In this document: piece after piece, positions 7,880-17,915 of the stretch
Layout: every line of letters starts with the position of its first letter
Position numbering within the stretch: position 1 is the first letter of the stretch
Source: Xenorhabdus lircayensis
GTDB taxonomy: Bacteria > Pseudomonadota > Gammaproteobacteria > Enterobacterales > Enterobacteriaceae
Assembly: GCF_016306625.1 (NCBI RefSeq)
Contig: NZ_JACOII010000020.1
Span: 1-64,000, forward strand
Direction: 5' to 3'
Length of the DNA stretch: 64,000 nucleotides
Position numbers and translations under genes: made by a program
The notes under the pieces: generated by a model
Databases searched by the model: none
Told to the model about the DNA's origin: nothing
The model's input: the letters and a program-made list of their open reading frames with translations, nothing else

Positions 7880-10800
7880 GTCCGGCAGTTTGAACTGGCT
7901 GAACAGCCCGCCCGCAAACGGGTTGTCCGATTCGTCCACGTAGATGCGGTAGGTCATTTCGCCGCCGTCCACACCAAAGCGCACGTCAAAGAAGCCCGGC
8001 TGGACGTGGGTCAGCTTGCCGCTGTTAATCAGCCGCAGCTGTGCCCACGGACCGGTGAAGCTGAGGGCGCGCGGGGCCAGATTGCTGCGGTCCGGCATCA
8101 GGGTCAGCTTGCTTTCGGTGCCTGCCCGCATGGAGTTCGGCCACACCAGACGCGCCACGGGGCTGCGTCCGTGGGCGTAATCCACCAGCTGGCCGTCGAG
8201 GTTCAGCAGGGCCCGGCGTTTGTTGCCGGTCAGGCTGACCGGTTCAATGGCAAACTGGGTGCCCAGCCCGTTTTGCGGCGTAAAGAAGGTGGTGCGGATG
8301 CGGTTCGCCACGCCCAGCTGTTTCATCACGTCCGGCCGGATGAGCTCCCGCCCGTCAGTGCCGGTGGTCAGGTTGTTCTCCACAAACGGTTTCAGGCTTT
8401 GCTGGTAGAAGGCATCCAGGGTGCCGCCCGGCCGGAAGAAGCGGTCAAACTCACTCAGCGGCACGTCTTCGGTGGCATTCGGGTTGAACGGATAACGGCC
8501 CGCCAGATAGGTCTTGTACTGTTTGACCACCGAGTCGTTCCATTCCACTTCCAGTGAACGCACCGCTTCCATCATCACCACGCGCCAGGCCTGCTCTGCC
8601 AGATCACCGACCCAGCGGTTCAGCGGCTCCGGCAGGTTTTTCGCCATCTGCTGCACTTCAAAAATCGCGTCACTGTTGTTTTTGTCCAGCCGCATCTGTA
8701 CCGCCTGCAACGCCGCCTTGCCCGGCACCGGCGAGTTCTGGATCGCCAGCAGGTAACGGTGCAGCGCCATCAGTTTCTGGTAGACGCTTTGCAGCGTGCT
8801 GCCCTTGTCACCGTGCTCAACCAGCACCCCGGTTTCCGGCGCAAAGTCCCGGCTGATGCGGTTTAACAGTTTGTAATCTTCCTGCTGCAACAGCCCCTGT
8901 TTTTCCTTGTCGCTCAGTGAGCCGCCCATTATCGGCGGAGTTGTGTTGTCACTCAGGATTTGCAGGGCCCGCTTGATCGGCTGTTCGCCACTGATCACCT
9001 GTTCGATGGCACTGATGGCCTGCGGCAGATCCTCAAAGTCACGCACTTCCAGGTTATTCATCGCCGCCCGCCAGTTCGCGGTGTAGTCCGCCACGTACAG
9101 TTCGGTGATTTCACGCTGGATCCGCGCCTGATCCGTTTCACTGTAATTGTCTTTATTCGGCGACGGCGCGGCCTCGCGGGGTTTATCCTGACGCGCCTGC
9201 TTCAAGTTCAGCACCCAGCTGTCCATCTCCGTCAGTTCCACCAGTGCATTGCCCTGCCGGACGAAGTAATCCATCAGGCCGTGGCGGGTCAGGAACTGCG
9301 GGATCACCAGCCGTTTCTCGTTGCCGGCAATAAATACGCTGTCAAAGCTCGGGCCAATCTGGTCACGCAGGTTGACCGGCGCTGACAGCGCATCCTGGGC
9401 CTTGATACGCAGGTTCTGGTACACCCGCTGCTTGACGGAGAGGGTTTTCAACTCTTGCTGGGCCTGCCGGACCGGTTTGACAAACGGCGCGAAACTGTCA
9501 ATGGCGTCCTTATTCCCCTTGTCACGCTGCGCTTTCCAGTCGGTACGATCGAGGGCGTAATCCAGATGGGTCAGCAACGCATCCTGCACATCACGCTGAC
9601 CATTGAATGCCTGACTCCAGCGATCACGCATGTACTGGGCCACCAGGCCGCTGTTGCGCTGGCTCTTGTCTTCCATCATGCGCATGACCCGCAGGATTTC
9701 GAGTTTCTCCTCACTGCCCGCCGGGGCCTGATTCAGGTCATCCAGCAACCCCTGCATCAGGGACGGCAGGAAACGCTGTTCCAGCAGTTTCAGGTAGGTG
9801 TTCTCCACATACGGCCCGACACCGCCGCCCTGATACAACGCCATGTCCGTCAGGAAGGATTTATTCTCATGGTAGTTGCCGTAAGCCAGGGTCGCGTCCC
9901 GGATCGGGTTCAGCAGCGGCAACTGGAGATTGCCGTAGCGGTCATCGCCTTTCGGGGGCGGCACGGACAGGAAGTTTTTCGCCTGCGCCAGCACTTCTTC
10001 GCCCGCCCGGTAGTTTTTCTGGTAGAAGTAATGCCAGCCGCCCCACATCGCCATGATGACCAGGGCACTGACGGTGGAAAAGGTGTACAACTGACGGCGG
10101 TTACGGCTCAGCCAGAGTCGGTTTTCGGCCGCCAGATTGGGCTCTGCCAGCAGGACATCTTCGAACAGGGACTGGGTAAAGTACGGCAGGGTATCCCCCG
10201 CCGGCCAGGTGGGGAACGCCTGAGAGCCCAGGTGATACTGCGCCGAGGCGGACTGGGTGAACAGGTCATCCATCTGCCCCACCTGATGCGCCGAGGTCAG
10301 GTAGACCCCGCGCAGGGTCGGGCGGTGATGCTCGTCGTTATACAGGATATCGTCCAGCATCTGGACGATATAGCTGTACAGACCCTGAACCTGACGGGTG
10401 AAACTGAACAGGGCGCTGCGCTGGTTGGCATCCACGTTGTTCAGCATCATGTCGGGCATCGCCGCATTCAGGTTGTTCATCCACTGTTTCCAGAACTGCT
10501 CCAGCTCACTGCGCCACGCTTTTTCATCGCGGTTGTTGAGGCTGAAGGTGACCCCGAGGATCTGATCACGCAGTTTGCGATCCAGCGACTGGTACAGGGC
10601 GTCAAAACCGTGCAGCAGGTCAATTTTAGTCATCACCAGATAGAGCGGCAACTGGCTGTGGAAGGTCAGACGAATGTCTTGCAGACGCTGGTGAAGCTCC
10701 CGTACGTAACGTTCGCGCTGTTCGCGGTTATCCGTCATGAGACGCAGGATATCCACGGTCAGAATAATGCCGTTGAGCGGCTGGCGCTGACGGTTTTCGG

Positions 10801-11476
10801 TCAGCCAGTTCAGCAGCGCTTCCCACAGGCGGGGGTTGATTTGCGGTTTGTCACTGTTGAGTGGAACCGGCTGGTCAATCAACTGGCCTCTCGGATCGAT
10901 GATGACCGCTTTTTCCCCCAACCAGCAGCGCAGCATCAGGGGCATATCCTCGTCCTGACGCAAATATTCCGGTGCCGCAATTTCAGACAGCTTATAGCCT
11001 TCCTTAATCAGTGAGGTTTTGCCGCTCTTCTGGCTGCCGATCACCATGTACCACGGACGTTCGTACAGGTAATTGTACGAGTCCAGATGGCGTTGTAACT
11101 GGGATTTCCAGTGATCGAGGTAACGATCCTGATGCTCAATATCCACCCGTACCGGATCAACGACTTTCAGTTCAACGTCAAGGTTAAGTTTTTCCAGTGT
11201 CCGCAGACGACGCCACGCTTTCATGCCAATCCAGAACAGCACCCCCATAATGATGATGGCGGTGGCCAGCCAGCGTGCCGCGAGGCTTTCCAGCGGATAG
11301 TCGTTGCGGATTTTCCATTCCGGCCCCCACCACCAGACGGCGATCAGGAGCAGGCAGGGGATAAGCGCCAGCACCAGTGCCATCGCTGCCTTGAGGCGGG
11401 GCAGGGACTTAAACTTCGCCAGCGCCGGTAAGGCCGATTTCAAGGGCGCCAAAGATGACAAAGAGGGCCATTTCAT
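7868..11476 (-). CDS. tssM: TssM/IcmF inner-membrane complex protein
   Basis: This is the 1202-residue T6SS membrane-core subunit. Two N-terminal transmembrane helices (about 31-52 and 69-88) flank the start of the cytoplasmic NTPase-like domain, which has a Walker A (GSQKSGKTS, about 146-154) and VMTKIDLLHGFD further on. A third helix (about 462-482, VSALVIMAMWGGWHYF) leads into the large periplasmic domain that ends in the beta-rich TssJ-binding region. It should pair with TssL in the inner membrane and with lipoprotein TssJ at the outer membrane. Its ATG overlaps the tssA stop by 4 bp (ATGA), indicating translational coupling. Length and domain order are normal, and the intact Walker A suggests that nucleotide binding is kept. 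Confidence 0.96.
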   Translation of the reverse strand: MKWPSLSSLAPLKSALPALAKFKSLPRLKAAMALVLALIPCLLLIAVWWWGPEWKIRNDYPLESLAARWLATAIIIMGVLFWIGMKAWRRLRTLEKLNLDVELKVVDPVRVDIEHQDRYLDHWKSQLQRHLDSYNYLYERPWYMVIGSQKSGKTSLIKEGYKLSEIAAPEYLRQDEDMPLMLRCWLGEKAVIIDPRGQLIDQPVPLNSDKPQINPRLWEALLNWLTENRQRQPLNGIILTVDILRLMTDNREQRERYVRELHQRLQDIRLTFHSQLPLYLVMTKIDLLHGFDALYQSLDRKLRDQILGVTFSLNNRDEKAWRSELEQFWKQWMNNLNAAMPDMMLNNVDANQRSALFSFTRQVQGLYSYIVQMLDDILYNDEHHRPTLRGVYLTSAHQVGQMDDLFTQSASAQYHLGSQAFPTWPAGDTLPYFTQSLFEDVLLAEPNLAAENRLWLSRNRRQLYTFSTVSALVIMAMWGGWHYFYQKNYRAGEEVLAQAKNFLSVPPPKGDDRYGNLQLPLLNPIRDATLAYGNYHENKSFLTDMALYQGGGVGPYVENTYLKLLEQRFLPSLMQGLLDDLNQAPAGSEEKLEILRVMRMMEDKSQRNSGLVAQYMRDRWSQAFNGQRDVQDALLTHLDYALDRTDWKAQRDKGNKDAIDSFAPFVKPVRQAQQELKTLSVKQRVYQNLRIKAQDALSAPVNLRDQIGPSFDSVFIAGNEKRLVIPQFLTRHGLMDYFVRQGNALVELTEMDSWVLNLKQARQDKPREAAPSPNKDNYSETDQARIQREITELYVADYTANWRAAMNNLEVRDFEDLPQAISAIEQVISGEQPIKRALQILSDNTTPPIMGGSLSDKEKQGLLQQEDYKLLNRISRDFAPETGVLVEHGDKGSTLQSVYQKLMALHRYLLAIQNSPVPGKAALQAVQMRLDKNNSDAIFEVQQMAKNLPEPLNRWVGDLAEQAWRVVMMEAVRSLEVEWNDSVVKQYKTYLAGRYPFNPNATEDVPLSEFDRFFRPGGTLDAFYQQSLKPFVENNLTTGTDGRELIRPDVMKQLGVANRIRTTFFTPQNGLGTQFAIEPVSLTGNKRRALLNLDGQLVDYAHGRSPVARLVWPNSMRAGTESKLTLMPDRSNLAPRALSFTGPWAQLRLINSGKLTHVQPGFFDVRFGVDGGEMTYRIYVDESDNPFAGGLFSQFKLPDTLY

Positions 11477-12906
11477 GGGTTAACGCTCCTGTTTGAAGCC
11501 GTATCCTTGAGAGGAGAAGGCAGTTTTTCAGCCAGTAAAGTCAGCAGGCTGGGTTCCCATTGAGTGAGTAACATGTGTTGTCCCGTGTGTAACAAGTTCC
11601 GGTAGTGCTGTTGGGCCAGCGCTGTCATGCCCGCTTCTTCAAGCAATTGGGCATTGAGCAACTGGCCGTAGAATTGATCCCGTGGCTCGGTAAGCTGTTG
11701 CTGATACGCTTCCAGCATTTTCAGGGCGGCTTCTAATCCCTGTTGCTGGAAACATTGCCAGAGTGCTTCCTGATCCGCGGAAACAGCCCCGTTGCCGGTT
11801 GCCACGGGTTCAGGGGCGAGCCAATCCAGGGTGTCTGGCGAAATAAACGGACTCATGTCGGAAAAACGTAAGGTTTTCAGCACGGGCAACCGATCCAGAA
11901 AGGCATTCAGTTCATCACGAATGGCCTGTGCGACGTTTCCATACCCCAATTGCGCCGCGGCCTGTGCGGCAATGGCATGCCCCTCCAGCCAGTAAGGGGC
12001 CAGTGTCAGGCTTTGCTCAATTTGTTGAAGCAATGTGTTGTCCGCCACCGGCAATCGCGCCAGATAGTCAGCGGTGCGATCCGCGGAAGCCGGTGCCAAC
12101 GGCGTTTTGCCCGTGGCATTCGCCATCGGTGCGGTGGTGAGAGTGTGCCAGACCGCGTGACGGCGCAGGGAATAACCGAGGGGCGCTTCGGGATGCCGTT
12201 CACACAGCAAATCGGCGACGGTCATCAGGGTCTGTTTCCACGCTTTTTCGCTCGAACTGTTGACGTCCACGTCCGGCATCGGGGCCGCCTCAACGGTCTG
12301 AGATGTGGGTGTCGCGGCGTCGCCTGTGGATGTCGGCGCAGCCGGTTTAGGTGCCGCCGCGACGGCTTCTGGCTGACGGTTATAACGGGTACGCAGTTGA
12401 TCGACTTCTTTGGCCAGATCCGGTTCATTGGCATGCCAGCATTGCGCGAGATGGGCTAACGCCCCTTGTGCCTCATCCCGTTCATTTTTGCTCGCCTGTT
12501 CGGTGAAACTGCCTTGCGCTGATTCAAAACGCTTGAGAACCTGCTGCGCCAGTCGGCGCTTTAACAGGGGCTTGGTCGGCCACGCACTTTCCCAGTAGTT
12601 TTTGACATACTCGGTCAGCAGTTCCAGGGCGAGGATCAACTCAGCGGCGTGGCCGGCATGTTGCAGGGTACGCAGCAGATGCACCATCAGGCGAAAGTCC
12701 TTGCTGTTTTCATTCAGCAGTTGCAAGGCCTGCCGCTGGATGGCTTCAACATCCAGCGAGCCATGCGACAGCGAGCCAAATTTGATCATTTCGCCGTCAA
12801 TGTATTCCCATGCAGGTTCGCCGTCTGCCAGCGCCTTGCCAATCTGTTCGTCGGACAGGGGGGCCAGCAGGGCGCCGAACCAGTCGAATTGTGTTCTGAT
12901 GTCCAT
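11473..12906 (-). CDS. tssA: TssA baseplate/sheath assembly protein
   Basis: This 477-residue protein starts at the ATG at 12906, 5 bp after the tagO stop; a TTG at 12918 would add four residues and overlap tagO. It has an N-terminal ImpA domain (about 1-150: FDWFGALLAPLSDEQIGKAL; DFRLMVHLLRTLQHAG), an Ala/Pro/Thr-rich linker (about 190-225), and a helical C-terminal region matching VasJ-type TssA. TssA proteins prime baseplate assembly and guide polymerisation of the tail tube and sheath. Two TssA-superfamily genes, tssA and vasL, sit on either side of tssM, as in V. cholerae. The stop is coupled to tssM through ATGA. Confidence 0.9.
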   Translation of the reverse strand: MDIRTQFDWFGALLAPLSDEQIGKALADGEPAWEYIDGEMIKFGSLSHGSLDVEAIQRQALQLLNENSKDFRLMVHLLRTLQHAGHAAELILALELLTEYVKNYWESAWPTKPLLKRRLAQQVLKRFESAQGSFTEQASKNERDEAQGALAHLAQCWHANEPDLAKEVDQLRTRYNRQPEAVAAAPKPAAPTSTGDAATPTSQTVEAAPMPDVDVNSSSEKAWKQTLMTVADLLCERHPEAPLGYSLRRHAVWHTLTTAPMANATGKTPLAPASADRTADYLARLPVADNTLLQQIEQSLTLAPYWLEGHAIAAQAAAQLGYGNVAQAIRDELNAFLDRLPVLKTLRFSDMSPFISPDTLDWLAPEPVATGNGAVSADQEALWQCFQQQGLEAALKMLEAYQQQLTEPRDQFYGQLLNAQLLEEAGMTALAQQHYRNLLHTGQHMLLTQWEPSLLTLLAEKLPSPLKDTASNRSVNP

Positions 12907-12911
12907 GTCGA

Positions 12912-13580
12912 TTACCAACGGCAGGCAGCGCGCAATGGCTTCGCCGCCTGCTCCAACTGAGAAAGGTTAAAGGTTATCGGGCTGCCATTGCTGCCGGTAA
13001 TGCTCACCCGCTCGCTGTCCATCAGGCGCTTGATTTCCTCAATGCCCGGTAAGCCACGGCTGGATTCCCATAAATAACCGTGTTCCCGCACAAACCATTC
13101 GGTGCGGTATTGGGTTCTATCTGTCGCCACAGTGACAGCCCCTGATTCCACGGCCTTAGGCAGTGCCACCTGCAAACGGGTGATACTGTCAATGCAACTC
13201 AGCATTAATACGGGACGCGGGGGTGGCACCCCAATCGCAGGCGTGGTCAGAATAATGGGCGCTGCACCGTTCTCTCCCTGCGTGACAATGAAGCCGGTAG
13301 AGTAATCGGTGCGTTTCATCTCCTGTTCCATCGCCTGACGCCATAACGGCCCCATGTTCTCGATGGGAATGTGTACCGTTTTGAATCTAAGGTTATTCAA
13401 CGCACTGTCATAACACGCCAGCCGGATAAGCGGAGACGGCTCAAAGCGGCATTTTTGCAGTTCATCTAAATTTTGCTCTTCCTTTACCGCGACCGAGTTC
13501 TGGGGGTCTACCCCCTCCGCAAGCGTGGGGTTTCCTGCCAATGACGCAAGCAATGAACTGATAATTAAAACAATATTCAT
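12912..13580 (-). CDS. tagO: TagO/VasI family T6SS-associated protein
   Basis: This 222-residue protein begins with a signal-peptide-like segment (MNIVLIISSLLASLAG, cleavage near residue 21), so it is probably periplasmic. The conserved N-terminal CRFEPSPLIRLACYDSAL motif and the later LMLSCIDSITRLQVALPK place it in the VasI/TagO family encoded between vasH and tssA in VAS-type clusters. The family's function is not settled. The ATG overlaps the stop of the upstream regulator gene by 4 bp, so the two are probably translated together. The four visible cysteines (residues about 43, 56, 129 and 220) could form disulfides. Confidence 0.82.
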   Translation of the reverse strand: MNIVLIISSLLASLAGNPTLAEGVDPQNSVAVKEEQNLDELQKCRFEPSPLIRLACYDSALNNLRFKTVHIPIENMGPLWRQAMEQEMKRTDYSTGFIVTQGENGAAPIILTTPAIGVPPPRPVLMLSCIDSITRLQVALPKAVESGAVTVATDRTQYRTEWFVREHGYLWESSRGLPGIEEIKRLMDSERVSITGSNGSPITFNLSQLEQAAKPLRAACRW

Positions 13581-14374
13581 AATCTACACCCGTATTTAGC
13601 CAGCTTGTAAACCAACGTTCGCTGGGGAATCCCCAGACTCTGCGCAATCAATCTGGTGTCGTTGCCAAACTGACGCTGACGTTGAACCAACACGGCGCTT
13701 TCAAATTCTTCTATGGCCTTCGGCAGATTATCGATATGACTGTAATCCACGGAGATACTGCTGACCGCCGCGGGGTTTTTCGATTCACTCAGCGAAGCCA
13801 GCAGTTCATCCAATTGTTTTTCTTTCTGGCGTTGAACCTGAAATACCTGACGGATTTGGCGTAACTGTCCGCGCAGTTGTTCGAGTTCCTGCAATTTTTT
13901 CAGGCGATGCTGCATAACGTGGCAATAGATGCCGAACATGTTTTCATTGTGGGTGAAAGGGGTAACATTTTCGGCAAAGATGGCGATCACGCCGCAAGCC
14001 TGCCCGTTGCAGTCAAACAGGGGAATGCCGTACAACCCGCAGTTATGCGGCAATTCCGCAATGAACGTGCGGAATTGGGGATCGTCAATGCGTGCCCCGT
14101 GATTAAGGGAATCCCAGACGGTCGGGGTTCCCTTGCGCAATACCTGTATCAACGGGTGATTGACGTCATCAATGTCCACATGCAGCCGGCGTGAGCTGGC
14201 TTGCTGAGATGCCGGCAGGTTGTAGCATTCCAGCCTGTTTTCGTTGATGTTAAGCAGAAAAACCAACAGGGCATCAAAACGCGAGCTATGGCTGACCAGC
14301 AAAAAATGGCCAACCAGGTGTTCTATAGTGTCATCTTCCAATAACGCTAACGCGCTTTTCAGCCGCTGTTTCAT
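13577..14374 (-). CDS. VasH-like regulator lacking the AAA+ domain
   Basis: The 265-residue protein occupies the vasH position between clpV and tagO. Residues about 1-175 resemble the GAF-like sensory region of VasH (LVGHFLLVSHSSRFDALLVF; CGLYGIPLFDCNGQACGVIAIF). A coiled-coil linker follows (about 178-205), and the C-terminus is a Fis-type helix-turn-helix (LIAQSLGIPQRTLVYKLAKY). Full VasH proteins of about 530 residues carry a sigma-54-contacting AAA+ ATPase between these parts. Here there is no Walker A, no GAFTGA and no Walker B. It cannot activate sigma-54 polymerase in the usual way, but it might still bind DNA or ligand. The frame is intact and its ATG overlaps the clpV stop (TAATG), so it appears to be maintained. 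Confidence 0.82.
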   Translation of the reverse strand: MKQRLKSALALLEDDTIEHLVGHFLLVSHSSRFDALLVFLLNINENRLECYNLPASQQASSRRLHVDIDDVNHPLIQVLRKGTPTVWDSLNHGARIDDPQFRTFIAELPHNCGLYGIPLFDCNGQACGVIAIFAENVTPFTHNENMFGIYCHVMQHRLKKLQELEQLRGQLRQIRQVFQVQRQKEKQLDELLASLSESKNPAAVSSISVDYSHIDNLPKAIEEFESAVLVQRQRQFGNDTRLIAQSLGIPQRTLVYKLAKYGCRL

Positions 14375-17136
14375 TATTCTGCCTCCTCAACCTCTGCCTG
14401 AAACGCGTGTTCTGCCACGGTTAAGCGAATAGCCCTGATGGATGTACCCTTGGCCATTTTCTGCAACAGCAGTAAGGAAACGGGGGGTAACAGTGCACCA
14501 TCAATGATGGACTCCAACATACGGGCGCCGTTTTCCGCACGGGTAGCCCGTTGCAGGATCTCTTCCGAGACCTCATCGCTGATGGTGACTTCGGCATTGA
14601 AGCGTTGGGTCAGCAGCGTATCCAGTCGAGCCAGTTTGCTCTGAATAATGGTTTTCAGCGTTTCATAGCCCAGTGGCAGATAAGGGATCACTTCCATACG
14701 TGCCAGCAGTGCCGGTTTGAAGAACGCCGCCAGTTCTGGGTAAAGCAGGTCGTTGAGCTGATCTGACTGTTCAGCATTATCTACAATGGTTTGATAGCCC
14801 AAGTTCGAGGTCAGGAAGAACACGACGTTTTTACAGTCGATGGTGCGCCCTTCTCCATCCGCCAGTTCCCCTTTGTCAAAAGCCTGATAGAACAGGTTCA
14901 GTACATCAGGGTGAGCTTTTTCCACTTCATCCAGCAAAACGACGGAATACGGTTTCTGGCGGATGGCTTCGGTCAGCACACCCCCTTCGCCGTAACCCAC
15001 GTAACCCGGAGGTGAACCAATCAGGCGGGAAACGGTGTGTTTCTCCTGAAATTCAGACATGTTGATGGTGGTGAGGTATTGGCGGCCACCAAACATCAGT
15101 TCTGCAATTTGCAGGACGGTTTCGGTTTTACCGACGCCACTTGGCCCCACCAACAGGAATGCCCCCAGAGGGCGCCCCGGACGGCGCAAGTCTGCGCGGG
15201 CGGTCAGCAGGTGTTTGTGCAGGCACTGGATCGCAATTTCCTGCCCTTTGATGCTTTGTCCCAAATGGATAGGCAGTTCGGTGACGATGGACAGTTCGCT
15301 CTGTGACAGACGGTTCAATGGAACCCCCGTCCACTCAGCGATCACCGCAGCAATCTGGGTTTTATCCACATGTGGTGAAACCAGCGTTTGCTTCTGCTGT
15401 AGCTCTGCTAATTGCGCGTTGAGTACCGTCAGTTTTTCGATCAAAGTCTGTTCGTCATCAATTGCAGATTCAGCTTGCTCAATAGCTTCATTTTCTTCTG
15501 CATTTTCGACAGTGTGTTCAGCCGTATTTTCCACCGCATCTTCCGCGATATCTTCAACCACTTTCTCGGCTGTTTCGGATTTCACTGATTCGGCTTCAAC
15601 TGGCACATCGTCAGACAATAATTGGCTGCGCAGTCCGATGATTTGCGTCACCAATTCCTGCTGCTGTTGCCAACTACTTTCCAGTGCTGTGAGTTGCTCC
15701 TGAACCTCTTGTTGCTGATTTTGCAGTTCTGCCAATCGCTCCACATGGACGTTCAGCCCCATGCGCTGCTCTCTCTCCAACACGTCGATTTCCATTTGCA
15801 TCTGGTGCAGTTCGGTAGTCAGCGAGGAGATCTGGCGTGGCGGCGAAGTCAGGTTAATGGCAACGCGGGCACAGGCGGTATCCAGCACGTCAATCGCTTT
15901 GTCCGGCAGTTGGCGACCGGAAAGATAACGGTCACTCAATACCGCCGAAGCTTTCAGCGCTTCATCATCAATCAATACGCCATGTGCCTGCTCGTAAATG
16001 GCACGCAGACCACGCATGATGACAGTCGCTTCATCCGCCGTTGGCTCAGAGACTTTCACCAGTTGGAAACGACGAGACAGTGCGGCGTCTTTTTCGAAAT
16101 ATTTTTTGTACTCGCTCCATGTGGTCGCAGCGATGGTTTTCAGTTCACCACGTGCCAGTGCGGGTTTCAGCAGGTTGGAGATATCCAGCCCACCTGCCTG
16201 ATTACCTGCACCAATCAGAGTATGGGCTTCATCGATAAATAGGATGATTGGCTTTGGCGACTGGCTAATTTCAGCCATGATGCCTTTGAAACGTTTTTCA
16301 AACTCGCCCTTCACTGCCGCACCTGCCTGCAATGCGCCCAGATCCAGTGTCATCAATTCGCTGTTGCGCAATTTATCCGGTACGCGATCGTTAATGATGC
16401 GCAGTGCCAGACCTTCAATCAGGGCACTTTTACCCACGCCCGCCTCACCAACGACGATGGGATTGTTTTTGCGACGACGGCAGAGAATGTCGATCATCAG
16501 ATCGATTTCGTTATCGCGGCACAGAACGGGGTCGAGTTTGCCCTGACGCGCCTGTTCGGTCATGTTCTGGGTAAAGCGAGCCAGCAGGCTGTCGCCATTT
16601 GCCGGATACCCATTTGCCGAATCCCCCCCCTGTCCATCTTTATCGCTGACGGCAAAAGGCTGCTCGGCAGAGCCATTTGTCCATTCTGCAAAGTTTTGGC
16701 GCAGTAATTCGCGGTTGATGCCTGCCAGCATGCGCGCAGTTTGTGGCGCCAGATAACGCAGCGGGCTGAACAGCAACGTAATCAACAGAACCCCACTGCG
16801 CAATTCGGTATGCTGCATCTCTGTGGTAGCCAGCAACCAACTATCCTGCAACCACTCCACCAGCATGGGGGAGAAATTTGGGTAAGTCTGCACAATCGAC
16901 TGATGATGAGCCATCACTTGATCCAGTTGTTCTTTCAGCAGATCTTTATCGATGTCTACTTTATTCAGGATCAGTCGCACGTCACTGAGTGGCGTGTCGA
17001 TCATGTGGAGCAGCAGTTGCGCAACGGTGATTTCAGGCTGTTGCTGGCTGACACAAGATGCTGCCGCCGCTTCCAGTGCATGGCGGGTCATCGGGTTTAA
17101 ACGATTTACAAGAGTGGGCAGATCAATCTGAATCAT
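14374..17136 (-). CDS. clpV: ClpV/TssH sheath-recycling AAA+ ATPase
   Basis: This 920-residue class-2 Clp ATPase disassembles contracted TssB/TssC sheath. It shows the N-domain (about 1-160) that binds TssC, and AAA+ module 1 (Walker A GEAGVGKS near 235, Walker B ILFIDEAH near 296). A middle coiled coil and AAA+ module 2 follow (Walker A GPSGVGKT near 665, [13 protein letters not shown]). Residues about 508-560 form an unusual Glu/Ala/Val-rich, strongly acidic insertion in the middle-domain region, with repeated VEN.AE units. This explains why it is longer than most ClpV proteins. The ATG lies 9 bp after tssL, within the main T6SS operon. Confidence 0.96.
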   Translation of the reverse strand: MIQIDLPTLVNRLNPMTRHALEAAAASCVSQQQPEITVAQLLLHMIDTPLSDVRLILNKVDIDKDLLKEQLDQVMAHHQSIVQTYPNFSPMLVEWLQDSWLLATTEMQHTELRSGVLLITLLFSPLRYLAPQTARMLAGINRELLRQNFAEWTNGSAEQPFAVSDKDGQGGDSANGYPANGDSLLARFTQNMTEQARQGKLDPVLCRDNEIDLMIDILCRRRKNNPIVVGEAGVGKSALIEGLALRIINDRVPDKLRNSELMTLDLGALQAGAAVKGEFEKRFKGIMAEISQSPKPIILFIDEAHTLIGAGNQAGGLDISNLLKPALARGELKTIAATTWSEYKKYFEKDAALSRRFQLVKVSEPTADEATVIMRGLRAIYEQAHGVLIDDEALKASAVLSDRYLSGRQLPDKAIDVLDTACARVAINLTSPPRQISSLTTELHQMQMEIDVLEREQRMGLNVHVERLAELQNQQQEVQEQLTALESSWQQQQELVTQIIGLRSQLLSDDVPVEAESVKSETAEKVVEDIAEDAVENTAEHTVENAEENEAIEQAESAIDDEQTLIEKLTVLNAQLAELQQKQTLVSPHVDKTQIAAVIAEWTGVPLNRLSQSELSIVTELPIHLGQSIKGQEIAIQCLHKHLLTARADLRRPGRPLGAFLLVGPSGVGKTETVLQIAELMFGGRQYLTTINMSEFQEKHTVSRLIGSPPGYVGYGEGGVLTEAIRQKPYSVVLLDEVEKAHPDVLNLFYQAFDKGELADGEGRTIDCKNVVFFLTSNLGYQTIVDNAEQSDQLNDLLYPELAAFFKPALLARMEVIPYLPLGYETLKTIIQSKLARLDTLLTQRFNAEVTISDEVSEEILQRATRAENGARMLESIIDGALLPPVSLLLLQKMAKGTSIRAIRLTVAEHAFQAEVEEAE

Positions 17137-17145
17137 GGCGACGTC

Positions 17146-17913
17146 CTATCTCAATAAGTTACTTAGCTGCTTTAATATGTCTTGGGTCTGATCACCGAGG
17201 CGAATGGCATAGAAGCTGTAAATAGCAACAAGCAAGCCCGCACTGATAAAGAACAGGTGCTTGATAGTCCACCGTCTGTTCAGACGATAACGCGCATCAC
17301 TCTCGTTGATATTGACATACAGCGTGGTTGGCGGAGCGTCTCCGCGCAATGAGTGAAGCTGTTGCTGCAAACGGCGGAACAGGCGCTCAAAGTCATCGCT
17401 TTTCTGGGTGCTGACTTTGTAGCGTCCGCGATACCCCAGACAAAGGCTGAGGTAAATGAACTCCAGCAGATGCTGATAGCGCTGTGCCTCTCCCATCAAG
17501 CGTTCGAGCAATACGAAGACTTTCTCCCCTCCCCAAGTTTCATTGTGGAAGTGCACCAACAGTGATTGCTTCAACCAACCATTCTGACTGTTCCAGCCGT
17601 GCCCCAACGCGGTTTCATCAATGAAGGTGCACAGTACGTAACGGAATGAAACAATCGCGCCGGGTTCATAACCCTTGGTTTGCAGAAACTGCTCAATGGC
17701 ACGAATATCAGTAACAACCTGTTGGTAAAGCTTGTCTGGCAGTGCCTGATCATTCATGTCCTGCAAACGCAACACCATCCCCAATAAAGGGGTGGCGGCA
17801 TCAATCATTGGGTTGAGGCTTTCACCACGCAACGGTAGCTGGTACTGGTGCTGAAACGTTTTCAGCGTTTCAGACTTTTCCAGTGACAGACTGTCAACAT
17901 TGATATCACTCAT
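17146..17913 (-). CDS. tssL: TssL/DotU inner-membrane protein
   Basis: This 255-residue protein has the cytoplasmic DotU helical domain (PLLGMVLRLQDMND; FRYVLCTFIDETAL; GGEKVFVLLERLM; LCLGYRGRY). A single C-terminal transmembrane helix follows (about 217-239, HLFFISAGLLVAIYSFYAI) with only a short periplasmic tail. It is thus the short TssL form without a peptidoglycan-binding domain. It forms the inner-membrane complex with TssM. It begins 2 bp after the tssK stop, inside the operon. Confidence 0.95.
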   Translation of the reverse strand: MSDINVDSLSLEKSETLKTFQHQYQLPLRGESLNPMIDAATPLLGMVLRLQDMNDQALPDKLYQQVVTDIRAIEQFLQTKGYEPGAIVSFRYVLCTFIDETALGHGWNSQNGWLKQSLLVHFHNETWGGEKVFVLLERLMGEAQRYQHLLEFIYLSLCLGYRGRYKVSTQKSDDFERLFRRLQQQLHSLRGDAPPTTLYVNINESDARYRLNRRWTIKHLFFISAGLLVAIYSFYAIRLGDQTQDILKQLSNLLR

Positions 17914-17915
17914 GA

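Noticed and set aside
4331..11014. Long plus-strand frames opposite vgrG, vasL and tssM (e.g. 5717-6349, 6675-7814, 9455-11014)
   Set aside because: The minus strand carries recognisable T6SS proteins throughout; the plus products are antisense artefacts of high GC.
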